Counted from the first letter of the stretch, positions 16,490-25,378 are shown. The stretch: DNA of 64,000 nucleotides from Brevibacillus brevis (GCF_022026395.1 NZ_CP041767.1:1313501-1377500), one strand, 5' to 3'. Translations and numbers: made by a program. The notes: generated from the sequence alone by a model not told the origin.

Positions 16490-18478
16490 TTATCGTTTAA
16501 TCGGCAATGAATAGTAACCAAATGCTAAGTCAAGCAAGGCACTGGCTTCTTGACGCTTCAGTAAATCTTTTGCGCGGAATGTGAAAGAGCCATCTGCGTT
16601 TACCTTCGTGTCAGGATCGACGATGCCTTGTGAAACAAGAGCAGTGATCGCATCTTTTGCCCATGCGTCGGCCGGGTCTTGCAGCGTCACTTTGCTGGTT
16701 GCCACAGGTTCAAGCTGCTTTAAATTTTGGATCATGGCAGCAGCGACTTGTCTTGTAATTGGTGCCGATGGGTTCAAATTAGGGATGCCTGCGGCCAATT
16801 GCTGTCTAAGTCCGTCTTCACTCCCGGCCATTACGTAATGGCCTTCTGCTTTGATCAGGGTGTCAGCAAATTCGCCTTGTGTCATGGTCCCTGTAGGATC
16901 AAATTTACTTCCTGATTTCGCTCCCATAATGGAAAGGGCGCTGAGGTTGTTGATATGGGTCTTATAGCTGCTAGTGTTAGGGACGTCTGAGTAGGTCTTT
17001 TCCATTTCCATTCTTTGAGATTCGCCAGCAATGTTAACGCCTATTGCTGTTGTATAATAGTAGTAGTTGATGTTACCGTTTTTGTCTTCCTTGAACGCGA
17101 CTTTTTCGCCTGTCTCATCTTCAAATAGCAATGGTTTAATCATTCGCAGTTTTTGTTTTCCGGTTGCCTCACTCTCAAGCACGAGTGATCCATTCTCATA
17201 GGTAATAGAAGTGCGTGTCCAATAGGCACGTGTATTTTGATACAGCCCGACATATTTTTGCGCATCCGCTTCACTCAAGGTCATGAAAACAGGCTCAGCT
17301 TTTTTCTCTGTTTCTGGGAAATAATGATCCATGAATTCTTTGTAAATATCAGCGCTAACCATTGAATCATTGTTGTAGGACATGAAAAAGCCGGTTTTAT
17401 GTTCCGGGATCAATACCATCAGGGAAGAATGGCCTGGCATGTTTCCGCCCTTCAAAACAACTTTCTGACCATTTGCATACTCTGGAAAATAGTTTTCAAA
17501 GCCTAAGGTTGTGATCGGGATGTCACCCGCGGAATACTGGTGCGTATGCATCAAATCCAAGCTTTTCTGGCTGACGATTTCCTTGCCGTCAAATTTTCCG
17601 TTTTGCAGGTGCATGATCATGTACTTTGCCATGTCATCTGCTGTTGATATAATGCTTCCCTGCGGACCATCAGTTGGATTGGTTCCTTCTAGCGGACGTT
17701 GCTCGCCAGTATTAAAGTAATTGGTAGCCATTCTCTTCATGAGCTCAGGCTTCAAGCGTACACTGGTCGAGGACATTCCGAGAGGTTTGAACACTTTCTC
17801 ATCCATATACTGGTAAAATGGGATTCCACTTGTTTTTTCCACAGCGTAGCCAGCGAGCAAGAATCCTGTATTATCATACGTATAGACTTCGCCAGGTGGT
17901 CGGACGATGACCGGCATGTGCTTTGGAAAGAATTCATCCATAGAGATGTCTTGCCCGATGTATTGTGGACCGGTAAAGGTAGTTTCGTCCGGAAATTCGA
18001 AGCCGGGTGTGTAGGCGAGCAAGTCGTACATGGTGACTGGTTTTCCTGTCTTATTCGGAATTTTTAGTCCACCGAGATATTCCTCTATATTGGCATGCAG
18101 GTCAATTTTACCCGCATCGACTTGCTGCATGGCAGCCAAGGCGGTAAAGGTTTTCGATACTGAGCCAATTTGGAACACCGTGTCTTTATCAACAGGGGTT
18201 TTCTTTTCCTTGTCAGCAAAACCGTAGCCTTTGTTCACGATGACTTTGCCATCACGGACGACAACAAAGCTGGAACCAGCCACATTAAATTCTTTCATTT
18301 TTTTTGCAAACAGTGGATCAGCAAACGTTTCTATTTCTTTGGCATCCACCGGTCCTTGGGTAGCAATGGAAGCAGTCTGAGTAGATTCAACAGCACCGAG
18401 CGACTGTGTGCATGCGGAAATCAAGGTTGTGGAGAGAAGAAAAACAACGAGACTCATTTTTTGTATCACTTTTTTCAT
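16490..18478 (-). CDS. Secreted serine hydrolase (beta-lactamase/PBP4* family) lipoprotein with SLH-like region, paralog 2
   Basis: 662 aa from ATG 18478, which has AAAGGAGAATC just upstream. Same architecture as paralog 1: SVSK (SxxK), YDNTG (YxN), GGNMPGHSS, middle beta domain, and SLH-like C-terminus (FDPTGTMTQGEFADTLIKAEGH, FRAKDLLKRQEASALL). Here the signal peptide ends in LISAC, a good lipobox, so this copy should be lipid-anchored. The two genes come from a tandem duplication that included the promoter region. It is divergent from the sensor protein and hybrid kinase, which may control it. Substrate unknown; cell-wall peptide or D-amino-acid peptide is an inference. Confidence 0.88.
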   Translation of the reverse strand: MKKVIQKMSLVVFLLSTTLISACTQSLGAVESTQTASIATQGPVDAKEIETFADPLFAKKMKEFNVAGSSFVVVRDGKVIVNKGYGFADKEKKTPVDKDTVFQIGSVSKTFTALAAMQQVDAGKIDLHANIEEYLGGLKIPNKTGKPVTMYDLLAYTPGFEFPDETTFTGPQYIGQDISMDEFFPKHMPVIVRPPGEVYTYDNTGFLLAGYAVEKTSGIPFYQYMDEKVFKPLGMSSTSVRLKPELMKRMATNYFNTGEQRPLEGTNPTDGPQGSIISTADDMAKYMIMHLQNGKFDGKEIVSQKSLDLMHTHQYSAGDIPITTLGFENYFPEYANGQKVVLKGGNMPGHSSLMVLIPEHKTGFFMSYNNDSMVSADIYKEFMDHYFPETEKKAEPVFMTLSEADAQKYVGLYQNTRAYWTRTSITYENGSLVLESEATGKQKLRMIKPLLFEDETGEKVAFKEDKNGNINYYYYTTAIGVNIAGESQRMEMEKTYSDVPNTSSYKTHINNLSALSIMGAKSGSKFDPTGTMTQGEFADTLIKAEGHYVMAGSEDGLRQQLAAGIPNLNPSAPITRQVAAAMIQNLKQLEPVATSKVTLQDPADAWAKDAITALVSQGIVDPDTKVNADGSFTFRAKDLLKRQEASALLDLAFGYYSLPIKR

Positions 18479-18639
18479 GTGCGATTCTCCTTTTTGTGTT
18501 ACAAAACGTTTTGGCGCACCGACTCTGAGAGCGAGCGCTTGAGCACAGTATGGCAAAGCTCGTGTCATACTCGGTAGTTACTTCCTGTCATCACTTTTCC
18601 GACTAACAAATGATTTTGATGAAATGACATGACTTAGCC

Positions 18640-18651
18640 TGTCATATGACA
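18640..18651. promoter_or_regulatory. Palindrome TGTCATATGACA in the divergent promoter region
   Basis: Perfect palindrome between the divergent serine hydrolase 2 and sensor gene. TGACATGAC (18625-18633) lies just left of it and TGTCAT occurs again near 18585, so several half-sites are present. Confidence 0.5.
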
Positions 18652-18748
18652 TTTTGATACTGGCTCATGTGACGCGCAGTGGTTTACGGTTATGGCAGAC
18701 CGTCATTAGTGTGTCGGAAAAAGTATAGATAGGAGAGAATTAGCTTAT

Positions 18749-19336
18749 ATGAAAAAAGCGATCATGCGTAACGTTCAAAATGTTATCTTTTTGCTGTATA
18801 CATTTGTCTCGGGAGTATTTTATTTATGTTTTTACATGGTCAGTATCATGCTTGGCTTGGCCTTGTCCTTTACCGTAGTGGGAATTCCATTGCTCACCAA
18901 TGTTTTGCGTACAACTCAAACCTTTGTCCAGCATGAACGTATTCAGACGAAGATTTATACGGATATTTCCATAGAACCGTTGGCAATGAGAGAAAGAGCC
19001 AAGGGAAATCAATGGATGCAGGCTAAGGCGGAATTATCGGATGTAAAAAACTGGATATCCGTTTACTGGCTGATGAAAAAATTTGTCCTAGGCTGTATCT
19101 GCCTGGTGGTCGGAGTGCTCATCTACATTGCACCCGTATTTTTTGCGATCGTACCGTTGTGCTATCCTTTCGTGGAGATACATTTTTTCGGGAGCGTAGT
19201 GGATTCAGAGCTGAAGGCATTGCAAATCATGGGTTTAGGATTCATACTCATGATCGGATGCTCCAAGCTAGGGAACGGTCTGGTACAATTAGTTGGTGGG
19301 TACACCCGCTTGATGTTCAAAGCAATTAGGAGATGA
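18749..19336 (+). CDS. Sensor-domain membrane protein
   Basis: 195-aa membrane protein of the putative sensor family (PF13796-like): two N-terminal helices (NVIFLLYTFVSGVFYLCFY, LGLALSFTVVGIPLL), a cytoplasmic loop with ERIQTKIY, and two C-terminal helices. In relatives this domain is fused to or encoded next to NarL-type histidine kinases. Ribosome-binding site AGGAGAG. Its stop is 4 bp before the kinase start, so the two are translationally coupled and probably work as one sensor. Confidence 0.82.
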   Translation: MKKAIMRNVQNVIFLLYTFVSGVFYLCFYMVSIMLGLALSFTVVGIPLLTNVLRTTQTFVQHERIQTKIYTDISIEPLAMRERAKGNQWMQAKAELSDVKNWISVYWLMKKFVLGCICLVVGVLIYIAPVFFAIVPLCYPFVEIHFFGSVVDSELKALQIMGLGFILMIGCSKLGNGLVQLVGGYTRLMFKAIRR

Positions 19337-19340
19337 TGGT

Positions 19341-21149
19341 TTGTTAGATGTCGTGAAACAATGGGCTTGGTATGACTGGGTGATGTTTTTTTTACGTCTG
19401 ATCGTTTGCTTTTCACTCACCGTTACGACTGTAAAATTTGGAGATTATCTCACGCTACCCTTATGGATGGTTATACTTTGGGAAATGATGGTGTTTTCCG
19501 TCCCGTGGATTTGTTTAATGCTGAGCTATCGTTATTATCTGATAGCAGAAATGCTCTTGTTTGGCGGATTATCGATTTATCTCACGTCTATGTTTCCGGA
19601 GGCGTACATTACTTTATTGATGCCTGCTTTTTTGATTGCCGCCAATAGTGCGGAGAAATCGTATCGCTGGGCGGCTCCCATTACAATTGTTTTCCTTCCA
19701 CTGCTGATTGTGCTTTTTTCGCGGGAAATTGATGTCTTCGTGATTTTTTCGCAAGTCGGGCTTGCTTATGCGATAGGGTTTGCCTTTCATTTGCTCATCG
19801 TCAATCATCGGCAAAATGAAATTATTCTCAAGCAAAACAGTGTGCTGGAGCAATACCTCACCCAAATCGAGAAAGTGACTCTGCTGGAGGAGCGGGACCG
19901 ACTCTCAAAGGACCTGCATGATACGATGGGGCATTCCTATGTCTCGATCATCATGGGGCTGGAAACCTTGCGTCAGGATGTAGCGTCGGAGGAAGGGGCG
20001 CAAAAGCTCGAATCCCTCTTGCAGCTTGCGCGAAAAGGTATGAAGGAAGTGCGAGGGTACTTGCATCAGATGGGGGCACCGCAAGAGACGCTTCCCTTGG
20101 TTCATTCGCTGAGGCAGCTTGCAGAGGAGTTTCAGACACATGCAAAAGTGAATGTGCGGTTTCGTGCAATTGGAGAAGAGTATCCGATCGGTAAACAAGT
20201 GAAAATGACCTTGTTTCGCTGCTTGCAGGAATCTTTGACGAATGCCGTACGACACGGGAACGCTACAGACATCGTCGTTTCCTTGCATTTTGAGCAGCAA
20301 CAGACGAGGCTGGAAGTACAGGATAACGGTCACGGGGTGGATAATTGGGAGGATGGCTTCGGGATCACGACGATGAAAGAGCGGGCCGCGCTTCTGCAAG
20401 GAAGAGTATCCGTATACTCAGAGCGGGGAGAAGGAACGCTCATTACTTGTTTGGTTCCGAGGATGGTAGAGAGCACCGATGAAATCATTCGTTTGTTTAT
20501 CGTCGATGATCACTCGTTTATTCGGGAAAGCTTGCGTTCCATATTAGAGGGACAGCGGGACCTGCGGGTAGTCGGGTTAGCAGAGGATGGGGTCCAGGCT
20601 GTGGCGCTGTGCGAGGAGCTGGAACCAGATCTTGTGCTGATGGACTTGGAGATGCCGAATATGGACGGGATTACTGCGACAAAACGAATAAAGGAAAAAT
20701 GGCCCGGTATTCGTGTCCTTGTCCTGTCTACGTTTCAAGATACTGAAAAAGCCAAGGAAATCATGCGCAGTGGTGCAGACGGATATCTTTTGAAATCGAT
20801 CGATTCACGAGAGCTTGCGGAAACGATTCGCCTCGTCCATCGCGGTGGTACGATGATTGCACAGGACCTGTTTCATAAAATGCTGGATGCACAGCCAGCA
20901 AGCGAACAGGAAGATTTGCTCGGTGCACCGAAACTAAGCGAAAAAGACGAGAATGCTTATGGTTTAACGAAGCGGGAGCAGGAGATTTTGCAGATGCTTT
21001 CCCAAGGCATGCGTTATAAAACAATTGCTTCCAAGCTGTATTTGTCAGACGGGACCGTGCGTAACTATGCGTCTGCTCTGTATGACAAGCTCGGCGTGCG
21101 GAATCGGGATGACGCGGTACAAAAAGGGAAAATGGAAGGACTTCTGTAA
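19341..21149 (+). CDS. Fused NarL-type histidine kinase and LuxR-family response regulator
   Basis: 602-aa single ORF joining two proteins that are normally separate. Start TTG 19341, with AGGAG nine bases upstream. Residues 1-165: five or six membrane helices. 185-250: HisKA_3 with phospho-acceptor His193 in DLHDTMGHS. 285-370: HATPase with N box ESLTNAVRHGNA, DNGHGV and GFGITTMKERA. From about 379: receiver domain with IVDDHS, phospho-acceptor Asp435 (LMDLEMPNMDG) and Lys in LLKSID. 536-600: LuxR HTH (LTKREQEILQMLSQGM...). It could phosphorylate itself and bind DNA while membrane-bound, or be cleaved. The divergent serine hydrolases are likely targets. Confidence 0.93.
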   Translation: MLDVVKQWAWYDWVMFFLRLIVCFSLTVTTVKFGDYLTLPLWMVILWEMMVFSVPWICLMLSYRYYLIAEMLLFGGLSIYLTSMFPEAYITLLMPAFLIAANSAEKSYRWAAPITIVFLPLLIVLFSREIDVFVIFSQVGLAYAIGFAFHLLIVNHRQNEIILKQNSVLEQYLTQIEKVTLLEERDRLSKDLHDTMGHSYVSIIMGLETLRQDVASEEGAQKLESLLQLARKGMKEVRGYLHQMGAPQETLPLVHSLRQLAEEFQTHAKVNVRFRAIGEEYPIGKQVKMTLFRCLQESLTNAVRHGNATDIVVSLHFEQQQTRLEVQDNGHGVDNWEDGFGITTMKERAALLQGRVSVYSERGEGTLITCLVPRMVESTDEIIRLFIVDDHSFIRESLRSILEGQRDLRVVGLAEDGVQAVALCEELEPDLVLMDLEMPNMDGITATKRIKEKWPGIRVLVLSTFQDTEKAKEIMRSGADGYLLKSIDSRELAETIRLVHRGGTMIAQDLFHKMLDAQPASEQEDLLGAPKLSEKDENAYGLTKREQEILQMLSQGMRYKTIASKLYLSDGTVRNYASALYDKLGVRNRDDAVQKGKMEGLL

Positions 21150-21159
21150 CGTGTGATAG

Positions 21160-21186
21160 CCAGGGAGAGTAGGCCCTGGTTTTTTT
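21160..21186 (+). terminator. Terminator after hybrid kinase
   Basis: CCAGGG-AGAGTAGG-CCCTGG stem followed by TTTTTTT. Confidence 0.8.
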
Positions 21187-21297
21187 GTATAGGTCATTTG
21201 ACAGCTATTTACAGATAGTTGTATATTAAACTATCAAATGAACCCCCCTATATATAAACAACTCTTCTATCCAAACTCCACGAGGAGGAATGACACG

Positions 21298-21921
21298 ATG
21301 GAAATGTCTATCACAAGAGGACTCTCAGAATTAAAGTTACTCGATAAACGAATTCAAAAAGGAATCAATGAAACGACTTTCATGTCTTCGGCCATTGGAC
21401 CTAAGCCAGTAACTGGTTACACGTCAACAGAACTGTATGTGGAAACAACAGAGCGCAACTACCAATCCACCATTGATTTAATAAAAAGAAGACAAAAAAT
21501 TAAGTCGCTGATCGTCGAGTCCAACGCAAAGACGATGGTAACGATAAGCGGCAAGAAAATGACAGTTGCCGAAGCAATCGAGCGAAAAACCTCCATTCAA
21601 TATGAGAAATCACTGCTGGAGAAAATGAGAAGAGATTACAACCACGCTGTCATGCAGGTTGAAGAGAAAAATGAAGAAGTACAGCTGCGATTGGAAAAGC
21701 TGCTCGAAGCGAACTTTGGCAAAGACTCCAAGGTGAAGGATACGGAAATGGAAGCGATCTCCAAACCGTTTAAAGAACAAAATGAAGCGAAGCTCGTAGA
21801 CCCCTTGAAGCTGAAAGAGAAAATGGATACGCTTAGTAAAGAAATTGACGAGTTTGAGTGTGAAGTCGATTTTATATTAAGCGAATCCAATACGATTACC
21901 AAAATCAATCTTGTGGATTAA
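21298..21921 (+). CDS. Coiled-coil protein of unknown function (phage-type)
   Basis: 207 aa from ATG 21298, set by GAGGAGGAATG; the frame is open 60 nt upstream. Mostly helical and charged, beginning MEMSITRGLSELKLLDKRIQ, with a conserved-looking VTISGKKMTVAEAIERKTSI and a long Glu/Lys coiled coil after it. The TVAEAIERK segment recalls small proteins found in phage and prophage structural regions, but I cannot name the family with confidence. No phage genes lie around it. It stands alone between terminators. Confidence 0.6.
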   Translation: MEMSITRGLSELKLLDKRIQKGINETTFMSSAIGPKPVTGYTSTELYVETTERNYQSTIDLIKRRQKIKSLIVESNAKTMVTISGKKMTVAEAIERKTSIQYEKSLLEKMRRDYNHAVMQVEEKNEEVQLRLEKLLEANFGKDSKVKDTEMEAISKPFKEQNEAKLVDPLKLKEKMDTLSKEIDEFECEVDFILSESNTITKINLVD

Positions 21922-22353
21922 CAGTGTGATTTGCTAATCATTTGAATAGCTGATAAACGAGAGTCCCTTGCCTGGTGGGTTAACCAGGCCATCCTAAAAT
22001 TATTTGGTGAATATGCGGATGAAAGCTCAAAGCTTAGCGCTCAGATTTCAAACCTTACGTATCAAAGCTCTTTAGGCTCAAAGATCAGGACTTAGGCGTT
22101 AAGACTCGATGAAATCTTGGAGTACTGGTCCCAAAACGTGCACTCTCTGGACTTTTCAGCAACCACCAAGCTAAATGGTTAGCAACTAGCACCATACAAA
22201 GTAGAGATATGTTGAGAGAAGATTCTCAGCGAACCTCTACTTTTTTATTTTTTAAACGAAACGGTTAAGAGCTAGCATAGATATGTCGATACAAATAGGA
22301 AGAAAAGGAAATATATTGATTGTGCCATACAAGGAAAGTCAGGGAGTGAAGTA
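21922..22353. other. Long intergenic region, possible structured RNA
   Basis: 432 bp with no coding gene seen. It contains a hairpin GCCTGGT-GGGTTA-ACCAGGC (21970-21989) without a T-run, a 200-bp stretch rich in CTCAAAG/GCTCAAAG words (22025-22110), and a strong terminator at 22198-22246. The last implies a transcript that ends here and that is not the upstream gene. No known riboswitch recognised. Confidence 0.4.
22198..22246 (+). terminator. Terminator in intergenic region
   Basis: AAAGTAGAG pairs with CTCTACTTT, with an inner TGAGA/TTCTCA stem, followed by TTTTTT. Confidence 0.75.
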
Positions 22354-22938
22354 ATGGAATTTGAGTTTCATGTTACCTTCAACGATCTACAACTTGATGA
22401 AAAGGAAGCTTTTATCGATCTCTGCCAATCGCAACATGTGAAACCGGTCATGATCGTTTTGGATCAGGGAAATTACATCAATCAACCGATGATAACAGGA
22501 GTAATCAAGCGAGCAGATTTTCATGAAGCGAATATAGAGATGGAAAAGGTTGCAGCTACGTTTCAAAACAACGGTTTTACCATCGTCCGAAAAAAAGTAG
22601 AGATTTCTCCAAAGGAAGAAACGTACTTTCACCAGCCCATCCTAAAAAACTCGAAGCCTTACTTCGAATGGCATGGCAAAGTACAGGTCGATGATGTCGA
22701 TGCGTTACGAAATTTATGTGAGGATCATGGCGGGCATATTTCGAGAAACTCATTGAATGCGAATGGAAAGGTGAGATTCATCACTGTCCGAGAATATGAG
22801 AGCCCGAAACAGTTTTACGATCGAGTAGAAATGATACATACCATATTGCAAGCAAATCAGATCGAGTTAATCAAAGAACAATACGAACTATGTATTTATG
22901 ACAGCCGAGAAGAACTGGACAGCGGCTGGATATCCTAA
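22354..22938 (+). CDS. Partner protein of AbiEii-type nucleotidyltransferase (duplicated domain)
   Basis: 194 aa, no signal peptide. It looks like two related halves: residues 1-85 (EFEFHVTFNDLQLDEKEAFIDLC) and 105-190 (YFEWHGKVQVDDVDALRNLCEDHGGHISRN), each a beta-strand followed by a helix and a Cys. The second half ends CIYDSREELDSGW. I do not know a named family, but such proteins are encoded beside nucleotidyltransferases in other bacteria (from memory). The nucleotidyltransferase starts 18 bp downstream, so the two form an operon. Antitoxin or specificity subunit is a guess. Confidence 0.6.
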   Translation: MEFEFHVTFNDLQLDEKEAFIDLCQSQHVKPVMIVLDQGNYINQPMITGVIKRADFHEANIEMEKVAATFQNNGFTIVRKKVEISPKEETYFHQPILKNSKPYFEWHGKVQVDDVDALRNLCEDHGGHISRNSLNANGKVRFITVREYESPKQFYDRVEMIHTILQANQIELIKEQYELCIYDSREELDSGWIS

Positions 22939-22956
22939 TTTTTAAGATGGAGGATC

Positions 22957-23853
22957 ATGATGATAACATATGATGATGTAGCAGAGTTAGAATATGAGGC
23001 GAGAGAGCTAGTAGTTTTGGAAGCACTGTTGAGAAGAATTGCTCTTGTGAATATGCCCTTTGTATTAAAAGGCAGCCTTCTCACCAGACAATATTTGGAC
23101 AACCGAGAGATTCGGGACGCGGATGATATTGACTTATTGTATGCGGGGAAGATCAGGGACGTCGAGCACGCCCATGAAGTATTTACACAATGGATGATTC
23201 AAGTAACCGAAATGGATCTGAACGACGGCGTCGTGTTTAGAAGCTTTCGTGAAAATGCCTTTTGGAGATATATCGATTACGCAATGGCAGATGATTTTCC
23301 GACGATAAATACGGATATTGCCTATTATTTCAAAGGCCAAACAAGGGAAGCGAATGATTATAACGAGCTTGATCTTGATATTTCGTTTAACCTGGAAATG
23401 GAAGCAGACCCAGTTCCGCTACAGTACCAACCTGCTTTCGGGGAAAGCTTTCTGGTTCCGTACACTGTGCCTCTGTCCATCCAGGTTGCTTGGAAGCTGC
23501 ATCAAACAATTGTCAGACCGAGGTTTAAAGACTTGTACGATTTGAAATTTTTACTCGCTCACCCGTCCTATGACAACGATGCGCTCAAGGCAACATTACA
23601 GGCGCTCGTGAACGAATGCAGTATCGATCCATCTATTAAAAATGCGGATATGAAAAAGGTGCTTGTTGATGATTTGCATTACATATACGATTCGTTAACC
23701 TACGATTACGACTTGAGAAAATATGCGGGCAGCATGGATCGTGGCCTCTATTTTACGCAGTTTGTCAGTGATTTGCGTAAAAAGATGGATTTTGCCGGGA
23801 TTAATGGGGAAGCGTTTGAAAGTTTGCCAAGTCCAACACCCCAAAAATTGTAA
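22957..23853 (+). CDS. AbiEii/AbiGii-type nucleotidyltransferase
   Basis: 298 aa. The nucleotidyltransferase signature is visible near residues 30-55: FVLKGSLLTRQYL followed by RDADDIDLLY, giving the G-S and D-x-D metal site. A later acidic strand (NELDLDISFNLEME) would supply the third carboxylate, and VAWKLHQTI...RFKDLYDLKFLL is the conserved helical segment of AbiEii proteins. AbiEii toxins modify tRNA or other RNA ends and take part in phage exclusion or toxin-antitoxin systems. The usual AbiEi HTH antitoxin is absent; the upstream gene takes its place. Ribosome-binding site GGAGGATC; ATG 22957 or 22960. Confidence 0.78.
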   Translation: MMITYDDVAELEYEARELVVLEALLRRIALVNMPFVLKGSLLTRQYLDNREIRDADDIDLLYAGKIRDVEHAHEVFTQWMIQVTEMDLNDGVVFRSFRENAFWRYIDYAMADDFPTINTDIAYYFKGQTREANDYNELDLDISFNLEMEADPVPLQYQPAFGESFLVPYTVPLSIQVAWKLHQTIVRPRFKDLYDLKFLLAHPSYDNDALKATLQALVNECSIDPSIKNADMKKVLVDDLHYIYDSLTYDYDLRKYAGSMDRGLYFTQFVSDLRKKMDFAGINGEAFESLPSPTPQKL

Positions 23854-23872
23854 CAGGATAATAAATGAAGTA

Positions 23873-23914
23873 GGCTTGTTCCTTCTGTTAGGGTAGAAGG
23901 AGTGAGCTTTTTTT
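23873..23914 (+). terminator. Terminator after nucleotidyltransferase
   Basis: GCTTGTTCCTTCT pairs with AGAAGGAGTGAGC, followed by TTTTTTT. Confidence 0.8.
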
Positions 23915-24222
23915 ATGGGATACAAGATTAATGATGAAATTGGTCGGAACATTCCCCATCAACATCAATGAATAATACCCTACATTAACCCAAATACAAT
24001 TGCACAGCAGCTCGTGAAACAAAATGCGCGAGACAACAGGAAAAGGTGAAAGTAGTAACGAAAATGGCAATATCCCGTGAATCCGCAATTGCACGGAGAT
24101 TCAGGGGATACTAATCGTGGATTGTGTACGAAATCTCGCGTTTTTGGTTTGAAGCTGAGCGGCAGTCTTGGACGATATGATCACGTTATCCTGCCGCTGT
24201 TTTCTGTTATCAATACCAATGA
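23915..24222. other. Intergenic region with one long hairpin
   Basis: About 300 bp without a supported gene. A stem formed by ATCCCGTGAATCC (24072-24084) and GGAGATTCAGGGGAT (24095-24109) has no T-run on either strand. Nothing else recognised. Confidence 0.45.
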
Positions 24223-24663
24223 TTATCCCAAAAAAGCAATAGAACGCTTCACTTTCCTGGCAAATGCAATGGGATTATCAATTGACTCCCAATGAATATA
24301 CATAAGACGCGGGTTGTCAAAGAGCCAGTGATTATGGACTGCTGTTACCTTTATCCCGTTTTTGCGAAGGTTTGACAATAAACGGTTTACTTGGTTTTGG
24401 AAGAGAGCCGTTTCCCCTAAACATAGTGCACGTCCCGAACTGTTCAAGGATTCGAATGAGAACAATTGATAGCGGACCAATGGAGATGTGGTTTTTCTGC
24501 CTAATATAGACGCATTGAATACTCTATTTCTGGAGACGAAACAAACGGGACCTCTTGTAATTTCATGCTCTGTTCCACCTAAAATGGCTGAAAATCGGTT
24601 ACACAGTCTTCTAAACTGGGGACTTGCCTTTGCTTTTGCATTTACTTTGCCCATATCCGTCAT
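24223..24663 (-). CDS. DUF1259 (LppY/LpqO-like) protein, copy B
   Basis: 146 aa. Contains the DUF1259 core: ALCLGETALFQNQVNRLLSNLRKNGIKVTAVHNHWL, then NPRLMYIHWES, and DNPIAFARKVKRSI. The conserved HNHW and HW histidines suggest a metal or ligand site, but no activity is established for the family. No signal peptide here, unlike the mycobacterial lipoproteins. It is a tandem duplicate of the next gene upstream (copy A), 43 bp away, and the two probably share a transcript. Confidence 0.8.
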   Translation of the reverse strand: MTDMGKVNAKAKASPQFRRLCNRFSAILGGTEHEITRGPVCFVSRNRVFNASILGRKTTSPLVRYQLFSFESLNSSGRALCLGETALFQNQVNRLLSNLRKNGIKVTAVHNHWLFDNPRLMYIHWESIDNPIAFARKVKRSIAFLG

Positions 24664-24706
24664 CCTTTCGATTATGATGAAATGAAAACTTCATGGCTCC
24701 ACCATG

Positions 24707-25132
24707 TTAACCCAGGAATGCGATGGACTCTTTGGTTTTCCTAGCGAATACGATAGGGTTTTCTATCGCTTCCCAATGCATGTACATTAAGCGCGGGTTT
24801 TCTTTTAGCCAGTGGTTGTGAAGTGCGGTCACTTTAATTCCGCGCTTGCGGAGATTCGACATCAAGCGGTTCACCTGATTTTGGTGAACGGCAGTCTCTC
24901 CCAAACAAAGGGCACGACCCGACTTATCAAGGGATTCAAACGAAAACATTTGAGCTCGAACTAAAGGAGATAGCGTTCGTCTTCCTAAGATGGTTTCTCG
25001 AAGATTTGTAAGCCGCATGACAAAACAAACCGGCCCACTGTCAATTTCCGACTCGCCCCCTAATATTCTTCCAAATCGGGTACAGAGTCTTTTGAATTGT
25101 GGGCTAACCTTCGTTTTCGCTTTATGCGCCAT
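24707..25132 (-). CDS. DUF1259 (LppY/LpqO-like) protein, copy A
   Basis: 141 aa, clearly a paralog of copy B (same CFV, ILGR, SPLVR, FSFESL, LCLGET, VTALHNHWL, NPRLMYMHWE and ENPIVFARK blocks). The ribosome-binding site AAGGAGGATTAC precedes ATG 25132. It is the first gene of the pair. Upstream is a 245-bp region before the divergent dps gene, which contains no other gene. Confidence 0.8.
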   Translation of the reverse strand: MAHKAKTKVSPQFKRLCTRFGRILGGESEIDSGPVCFVMRLTNLRETILGRRTLSPLVRAQMFSFESLDKSGRALCLGETAVHQNQVNRLMSNLRKRGIKVTALHNHWLKENPRLMYMHWEAIENPIVFARKTKESIAFLG

Positions 25133-25378
25133 AGTAATCCTCCTTTTGTCAATCTAGAAATAGCTTATGATTGACAGAAAAAAGGGAAATGAGTAATTTG
25201 TGGTTTTTTACATGAAAAAGACACAGATTTCATTCCAGAGCTTTAGCAATACGTGGAGCTAGTTGTATAAGCTCGTCCAGCTTGTAGAAAAGATGGACTG
25301 TCATGAAAAGAATAGAATCGCCCGATTGACCACATACTACAAACGCTATATCTATACCATGAGAGGTGGAGCGTCCGG

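Noticed and set aside
20461..20500. Frameshift or assembly join between kinase and response regulator
   Set aside because: The frame is continuous and both halves are intact across the junction, so the fusion is reported as seen.
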